DNA of 10,456 bases from Gammaproteobacteria bacterium (GTDB lineage Bacteria; Pseudomonadota; Gammaproteobacteria; GRL18), in the NCBI GenBank assembly GCA_030632625.1, contig DAOVUK010000062.1, forward strand, positions 1-10,456, in the 5' to 3' direction. The notes below the pieces were generated by a model. It was not told the DNA's origin. It worked only from the letters and a program-made list of their open reading frames with translations, and made no database searches. The position numbers were made by a program, and so were the translations under genes. Within the stretch, counting starts at the first letter, position 1; every line of letters starts with the position of its first letter. Shown here piece by piece: positions 7,091 through 10,456 of the stretch.

Positions 7091-8884
7091 ATGCGAAGCC
7101 ATTATTGCGGGCACTTAACAGAAGAAAACATTGATCAGGAAGTAATTCTAAGTGGTTGGGTGCATCGTCGCCGGGATCATGGTGGTGTTATCTTTGTCGA
7201 TCTTCGGGATCGGGAAGGTATTTCACAAATTGTTTTTGATCCGGATATTCCTGAAATGTTTATGCTGGCTGAAAAAATTCGCAATGAATTTGTTATTCAG
7301 GTTAAAGGTAAAGTACGCCAGCGTCCGCAAGGGACTGAAAACCCTGAAATGCCTACCGGTCAGGTTGAAGTGCTGGCGCTGGAATTAACCGTTTTGAATG
7401 CCTCGGAAACGCCGCCATTCCAGCTGGATGATGATGATGTTTCTGAAGAACACCGCTTGCGCTACCGCTACATTGATCTGCGTCGCCCTGAAATGCAGAA
7501 ACGTTTGATGCTGCGTTCGCAAATCACCCGCATGTTGCGTAATTATCTGGATGATAATGGCTTTCTTGATATTGAAACACCGATTTTAACCAAGGCAACA
7601 CCGGAAGGTGCGCGTGATTATCTGGTGCCCAGCAGGACGCATCAGGGTGAATTTTTTGCCTTGCCTCAATCGCCTCAGTTGTTTAAACAATTATTAATGA
7701 TGTCTGGTATGGATCGTTATTATCAGGTGGTTCGCTGCTTCCGTGATGAAGATTTGCGTGCCGATCGTCAGCCGGAATTTACTCAGATTGATATTGAAAC
7801 TTCCTTTATGGAAGAAGACCAGCTGATGACTATGATGGAAGATATGATGCGTTCTATCTTCGCTAAAGTATTGGAACAGCAGCTGCCTAATCCTTTTCCT
7901 CGCATCTCTTATGCCGAAGCAATGGAACGCTATGGTAGTGATAAACCCGACCTGCGCATTGATTTGGAACTGGTTGAAGTTGCCGATGTATTAACGGATG
8001 TTGACTTCAAGGTTTTTGCCGGCCCGGCAAAAGATCCGAATAGTCGTGTGACGGCCTTACGTGTACCGAATGGTACGGCATTAACCCGCAAACAAATTGA
8101 TGGCTATACCAAATATGTGTCAATTTACGGTGCCAGAGGACTGGCTTATATAAAAGTCAATGACAAGGCCGCAGGTCGTGAAGGTTTACAATCACCGATT
8201 GTTAAATTCATTCCCGACGAAGCATTAACGACTATTTTGGAAAGAACCGGTGCAGAAAATGGTGATTTAATTTTCTTTGGCGCTGATAAAACTAAAGTCG
8301 TTAACGAAGCGCTGGGTGCACTGCGTATCAAAGTGGCTCAGGATCTGGATTTAGTGAAACATGGCTGGCAGCCGCTGTGGGTGGTTGACTTCCCGATGTT
8401 TGAATATGATGAAGGTGCTGAACGCTGGACCGCATTGCACCATCCATTTACTTCTCCTGAGAGTGATAATCCTCAGGATTTACTGGATAATCCCGGTGAA
8501 AGTTTATCCAGAGCCTATGATATGGTCATCAATGGTACTGAACTGGGCGGCGGCTCAGCGCGTATTCATAAGCAGGATATGCAGTCCAGCGTATTTAAAC
8601 TGCTGGGAATTGATGATCAGGAAGCACAGGACAAATTTGGTTTCTTACTGGATGCATTAAAATATGGTTGTCCTCCGCATGCGGGGATTGCCTTTGGACT
8701 GGATCGTCTGGTGATGTTGATGACTGGCGCCAGCTCAATTCGGGAAGTAATGGCATTTCCCAAGACTCAATCAGCCGCCTGTCTGCTGACTTCTGCACCA
8801 TCAGCGGTGAGCCCGGCCCAGTTAAAAGAACTGGGTATTAAGAAGCGCGAAAATCTGGCTGATCTTGCGCCACAAGAAGGCTAG
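7091..8884 (+). CDS. aspS: Aspartate--tRNA ligase, probably non-discriminating (AspRS)
   Basis: Class II aminoacyl-tRNA synthetase that charges tRNA-Asp with aspartate. The 597 residues match the bacterial type (E. coli 590): an OB-fold anticodon-binding domain (about 1-105), the catalytic core with FLDIETP and [16 protein letters not shown], motif 2 [16 protein letters not shown] (from Phe217), the bacterial GAD insertion domain (about 290-420), and motif 3 GLDRL (536-540). His30 (codon at 7178) and Gly81 (codon at 7331) occupy the positions of Leu30 and Lys81 in E. coli. The His/Gly pair is the one reported for Pseudomonas-type enzymes that also charge tRNA-Asn. If so, this organism should encode GatCAB to amidate Asp-tRNA-Asn. 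The start ATG has AGGA (7079-7082) 8 bases upstream and yields the family N-terminus MRSHYCG. Confidence 0.97.
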   Translation: MRSHYCGHLTEENIDQEVILSGWVHRRRDHGGVIFVDLRDREGISQIVFDPDIPEMFMLAEKIRNEFVIQVKGKVRQRPQGTENPEMPTGQVEVLALELTVLNASETPPFQLDDDDVSEEHRLRYRYIDLRRPEMQKRLMLRSQITRMLRNYLDDNGFLDIETPILTKATPEGARDYLVPSRTHQGEFFALPQSPQLFKQLLMMSGMDRYYQVVRCFRDEDLRADRQPEFTQIDIETSFMEEDQLMTMMEDMMRSIFAKVLEQQLPNPFPRISYAEAMERYGSDKPDLRIDLELVEVADVLTDVDFKVFAGPAKDPNSRVTALRVPNGTALTRKQIDGYTKYVSIYGARGLAYIKVNDKAAGREGLQSPIVKFIPDEALTTILERTGAENGDLIFFGADKTKVVNEALGALRIKVAQDLDLVKHGWQPLWVVDFPMFEYDEGAERWTALHHPFTSPESDNPQDLLDNPGESLSRAYDMVINGTELGGGSARIHKQDMQSSVFKLLGIDDQEAQDKFGFLLDALKYGCPPHAGIAFGLDRLVMLMTGASSIREVMAFPKTQSAACLLTSAPSAVSPAQLKELGIKKRENLADLAPQEG

Positions 8885-8899
8885 CTGAAAACTAATTAA

Positions 8900-8987
8900 C
8901 TAACACAGGATAAGTTAGAGTACGAAATAAATTTCTACTCTAACTAACACAGGATAAGTTAGAGTACGAAATAAATTTCTACTCTAA
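8900..8987. repeat. Perfect 2 x 44-bp tandem duplication carrying a hairpin, upstream of yebC
   Basis: Bases 8900-8943 are repeated exactly at 8944-8987. Each unit contains a hairpin: GTTAGAGTA pairs with TACTCTAAC and the inner GAAAT with ATTTC around an AA loop, with one unpaired C (first copy 8914-8944, second copy 8958-8988). The second hairpin ends 2 bases before the yebC Shine-Dalgarno AAAGGGG (8991-8997). The duplicate fills the 118-base spacer between aspS and yebC. It may act as a weak terminator for aspS, a leader structure for yebC, or neither. Confidence 0.9.
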
Positions 8988-9002
8988 CTAAAAGGGGTTT
9001 TT

Positions 9003-9755
9003 ATGGCAGGTCATAGTAAATGGGCAAATATCCAGCACCGTAAAAAAGGGCAGGATGCCAAACGAGGCAAATTATTTACCAAACTCATTCGTGAAATCAC
9101 AGTTGCCGCCCGTCTGGGTGGTGGTGATGCTGATGCTAACCCGCGTTTACGGGCTATTGTTGATAAATCTTTACGCGCCAATATGACTCGCGATACGGTA
9201 GAACGGGCCATTAAACGTGGTGCAGGCGACACGGATGGTGATAACTTTGATGAAATCCGTTATGAAGGTTATGGCCCGAATGGTGTAGCTGTTATGGTTG
9301 ATTGTCTGACCGATAATCGCAATCGTACCGTTGCCGAAGTTCGCCATGCTTTTACTAAATCGGGTGGGAATCTGGGTACTGACGGTTCGGTCTCTTATTT
9401 ATTCAGTAAAATTGGTGTTTTAAGCTATCCTGCAGGCAGCGATGAAGATGCCATTATGGAAGCCGCACTGGAAGCGGGTGCGGAAGACGTTGAGACCAAT
9501 GATGATGGTTCCATTGACGTCACCACTTCTGATGATGATTTTATGGATGTTAAAGATGCCATGGTAGCAGCTGGTTTTGATCCGGAGATGGCCGAAGTGA
9601 CGATGAAAGCATCAACCAGTGTTGACTTAGAGCTGGAAGATGCCCAGAAAGTCATGCGTCTGGTGGATATGCTTGAAGATCTGGATGATGTACAGAATGT
9701 TTATTCTAATTCCGAGTTTTCGGATGAAGTGATGGAAAAACTGGCAGAAGGATAA
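9003..9755 (+). CDS. yebC: YebC/PmpR-family protein
   Basis: A 250-residue cytoplasmic protein, close in length to E. coli YebC (246), with the family start [20 protein letters not shown]. Other conserved parts are the [12 protein letters not shown] and [15 protein letters not shown] segments, [13 protein letters not shown], and [15 protein letters not shown]. The family was long annotated as transcriptional regulators (PmpR in Pseudomonas); more recent work links YebC proteins to translation, relieving ribosome stalls at proline-rich stretches. The C-terminal half is strongly acidic. The ATG at 9003 follows AAAGGGG (8991-8997) by 5 bases. yebC normally lies directly upstream of ruvC; here a 568-base repeat-filled spacer separates them. 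Confidence 0.96.
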   Translation: MAGHSKWANIQHRKKGQDAKRGKLFTKLIREITVAARLGGGDADANPRLRAIVDKSLRANMTRDTVERAIKRGAGDTDGDNFDEIRYEGYGPNGVAVMVDCLTDNRNRTVAEVRHAFTKSGGNLGTDGSVSYLFSKIGVLSYPAGSDEDAIMEAALEAGAEDVETNDDGSIDVTTSDDDFMDVKDAMVAAGFDPEMAEVTMKASTSVDLELEDAQKVMRLVDMLEDLDDVQNVYSNSEFSDEVMEKLAEG

Positions 9756-9786
9756 AGTTGGGCTCGAAAGTGGTGTTTGTAAAATC

Positions 9787-9956
9787 GTAGCTGGTGAGGT
9801 GTGGCTGGCCTTGCAGGGGACGCTCAAGTACGTCCATGTAGCGCTTAGCCTCGCCATGACTGCCATGGATGGTGGAAATGCAGCGGGAGGCATGGATGCC
9901 GGAGCTGTCCATGGCTCGAAATACCCCCGCAAGCCCAGCCACACCTCACCACCTAC
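9787..9956. repeat. Inverted-repeat element 1 in the yebC-ruvC spacer
   Basis: The arms 9793-9819 and 9924-9950 are complementary at 25 of 27 positions and extend outward with GTAG (9787-9790) and CTAC (9953-9956). Between them lies a core of 42 bp (9816-9857, starting GGGGACGCT and ending CGCCAT) and a second shared block CCATGGCTCGAAA (9909-9921). Both blocks recur, inverted, in element 2. About 51 bp (9858-9908) present here are absent from element 2 and contain further CATGGATG repeats. There is no credible protein in it. The whole unit would fold into a long branched hairpin as DNA or RNA. Confidence 0.85.
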
Positions 9957-9981
9957 TACCGACATCACGTTTCTCGCTGGT

Positions 9982-10105
9982 GGGGAAAAGCAAAAGAAAA
10001 AAAGATAAGAAAAATCAAAAGAAAAACGAATGGCATGGCCTAGAGTTTAAACAGTTGTTTTTTTCTTTTTCTTTTGCTTTATGCTTTTGCTCTTGATTTT
10101 CCCCC
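9982..10105. repeat. Purine-rich/pyrimidine-rich imperfect inverted repeat
   Basis: The left arm, from GGGGAAAAGCAAAAG (9982-9996) to about 10027, is almost pure A and G. The right arm (about 10056-10105), ending GATTTTCCCCC, is almost pure T and C and is roughly complementary to it. The centre contains the palindrome GTTTAAAC (10045-10052). Pairing is imperfect and low in complexity, so exact limits are uncertain. It lies between elements 1 and 2. Confidence 0.5.
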
Positions 10106-10135
10106 AATAGAGAGGGAATGACGTACAAGTGATTT

Positions 10136-10243
10136 GGTATGTAGGGTAGGTAGTTCCGAGGGCTTTTCGAGCCATGGATGGCGAGGCAGAGCGACACATG
10201 GATGTGCTTGAAGCGTCCCCCGGAACTACCTACCCTACATACC
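10136..10243. repeat. Inverted-repeat element 2 in the yebC-ruvC spacer (opposite orientation to element 1)
   Basis: The arms 10136-10158 and 10221-10243 are perfect 23-bp reverse complements. Read on the minus strand, the interior carries the same core as element 1: GGGGACGCT through CGCCAT (10220 down to 10178; 36 of 43 aligned columns identical) and then CCATGGCTCGAAA (10177 down to 10165). The arms have no evident sequence similarity to those of element 1. No target duplication was found on either side. Confidence 0.85.
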
Positions 10244-10275
10244 TAAGCACGTTTTAATACATCAATTCCTGAACG

Positions 10276-10283
10276 CCCCCCCC
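10276..10283. repeat. C8 homopolymer upstream of ruvC
   Basis: Eight consecutive C residues lie about 40 bases before the proposed ruvC start, outside any gene. Such tracts can vary in length by slippage and are also common sites of sequencing error. Confidence 0.8.
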
Positions 10284-10312
10284 TTTATTTTGTAGTTTTT
10301 ACTTTTTAAAAT

Positions 10313-10320
10313 AAGGAAAG
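10313..10320 (+). promoter_or_regulatory. Shine-Dalgarno site supporting an ATT start for ruvC
   Basis: AAGGAAAG lies just upstream of ATT at 10324, with 6 bases between AAGGA and the ATT. It overlaps the in-frame stop TAA (10312-10314), which rules out any start further upstream in this frame. No other good ribosome binding site lies near the conserved start of the protein. Confidence 0.5.
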
Positions 10321-10323
10321 TCA

Positions 10324-10456
10324 ATTACCTTAACTGCTTCCTCCACAACAATTATACTGGGTATTGATCCAGGTTCTTTGAAAACAGGCTATGGTCTCAT
10401 AGAATCCTCAGGGAATCGTCTGCGTTTTTTAGAATGTGGTACTATCAAAACAGGTG
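10324..10456 (+). CDS. ruvC: Holliday junction resolvase RuvC, 5' part only
   Basis: The frame encodes IILGIDPGSLKTGYGLIE and continues as SSGNRLRFLECGTIKTG to the window edge. This is the N-terminus of RuvC, the nuclease that cuts Holliday junctions with RuvAB; the Asp of GIDPG is the first catalytic acid. About 44 codons are present and the 3' part is outside the window. The open frame begins after TAA at 10312-10314. Between that stop and the conserved block there is no ATG, GTG or TTG in frame. The best start is ATT at 10324, 6 bases after AAGGA, giving an N-terminus about 8 residues longer than usual; ATT at 10351 or CTG at 10357 are alternatives. A sequence error near the start is also possible. 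The position after yebC is usual. Confidence 0.88.
   Translation, partial: MTLTASSTTIILGIDPGSLKTGYGLIESSGNRLRFLECGTIKTG

Noticed and set aside
8900..8988. Possible CRISPR array (two equal repeats)
   Set aside because: The copies are directly adjacent with no spacer between them, so this is a tandem duplication.
9706..9968. Minus-strand open frames overlapping the yebC end and element 1
   Set aside because: They are shadows of yebC plus repeat sequence, without start signals.
9799..10096. Overlapping open frames on both strands of the yebC-ruvC spacer
   Set aside because: They read through inverted-repeat elements and low-complexity A/T tracts, have no family resemblance, and end in lysine or phenylalanine runs.
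10136..10243. Element 2 as an intrinsic terminator or attenuator for ruvC
   Set aside because: No T run follows either arm and a homologous core exists in element 1, so a repeat family explains it better.

Overview
The window looks like a chromosomal segment from a gammaproteobacterium of moderate GC content. ClpB, AspRS, YebC, the short-chain dehydrogenase and the start of RuvC all read like gammaproteobacterial proteins (judged from memory of the E. coli and Pseudomonas sequences, not from a search). The order fmdB-aspS-yebC-ruvC is a familiar gammaproteobacterial arrangement. The flagellar stator pair is of the PomA/PomB (sodium-driven, polar flagellum) type rather than E. coli MotA/MotB, so a motile aquatic or marine organism is plausible. 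The amount of intergenic hairpin repeat DNA would suit a methylotroph or sulfur oxidiser, but I cannot fix the genus.

Layout: clpB (28-2670, +) encodes the disaggregase. It converges on a YbbO-like short-chain dehydrogenase (2756-3601, -) across a repeat-built hairpin that probably serves as a two-way terminator. A 202-base divergent spacer with an 11-bp inverted repeat precedes pomA (3804-4565), pomB (4647-5780) and a PilZ-domain gene (5789-6373). These three probably form one operon that couples the stator to cyclic di-GMP. A 366-base spacer follows; it holds a probable non-autonomous transposable element (6511-6696) with imperfect 26-bp terminal inverted repeats, an exact 8-bp target duplication and two related palindromes. 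Then come fmdB (6740-7000), a terminator, aspS (7091-8884) with residues typical of a non-discriminating AspRS, a perfect 44-bp tandem duplication carrying a hairpin, and yebC (9003-9755). The last 700 bases are a 568-base spacer packed with three large inverted-repeat structures and the 5' end of ruvC, which has no ATG, GTG or TTG start and seems to begin at ATT.

The genes are mostly housekeeping (protein quality control, motility, translation, recombination). The unusual content lies between them: at least four different families of hairpin-forming repeats. The most interesting are two copies of one element flanking the middle of the yebC-ruvC spacer in opposite orientation. They share a core of about 43 bp, but each carries its own unrelated and yet self-complementary arms. 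No rRNA, tRNA, CRISPR array, phage gene or complete insertion sequence was seen.
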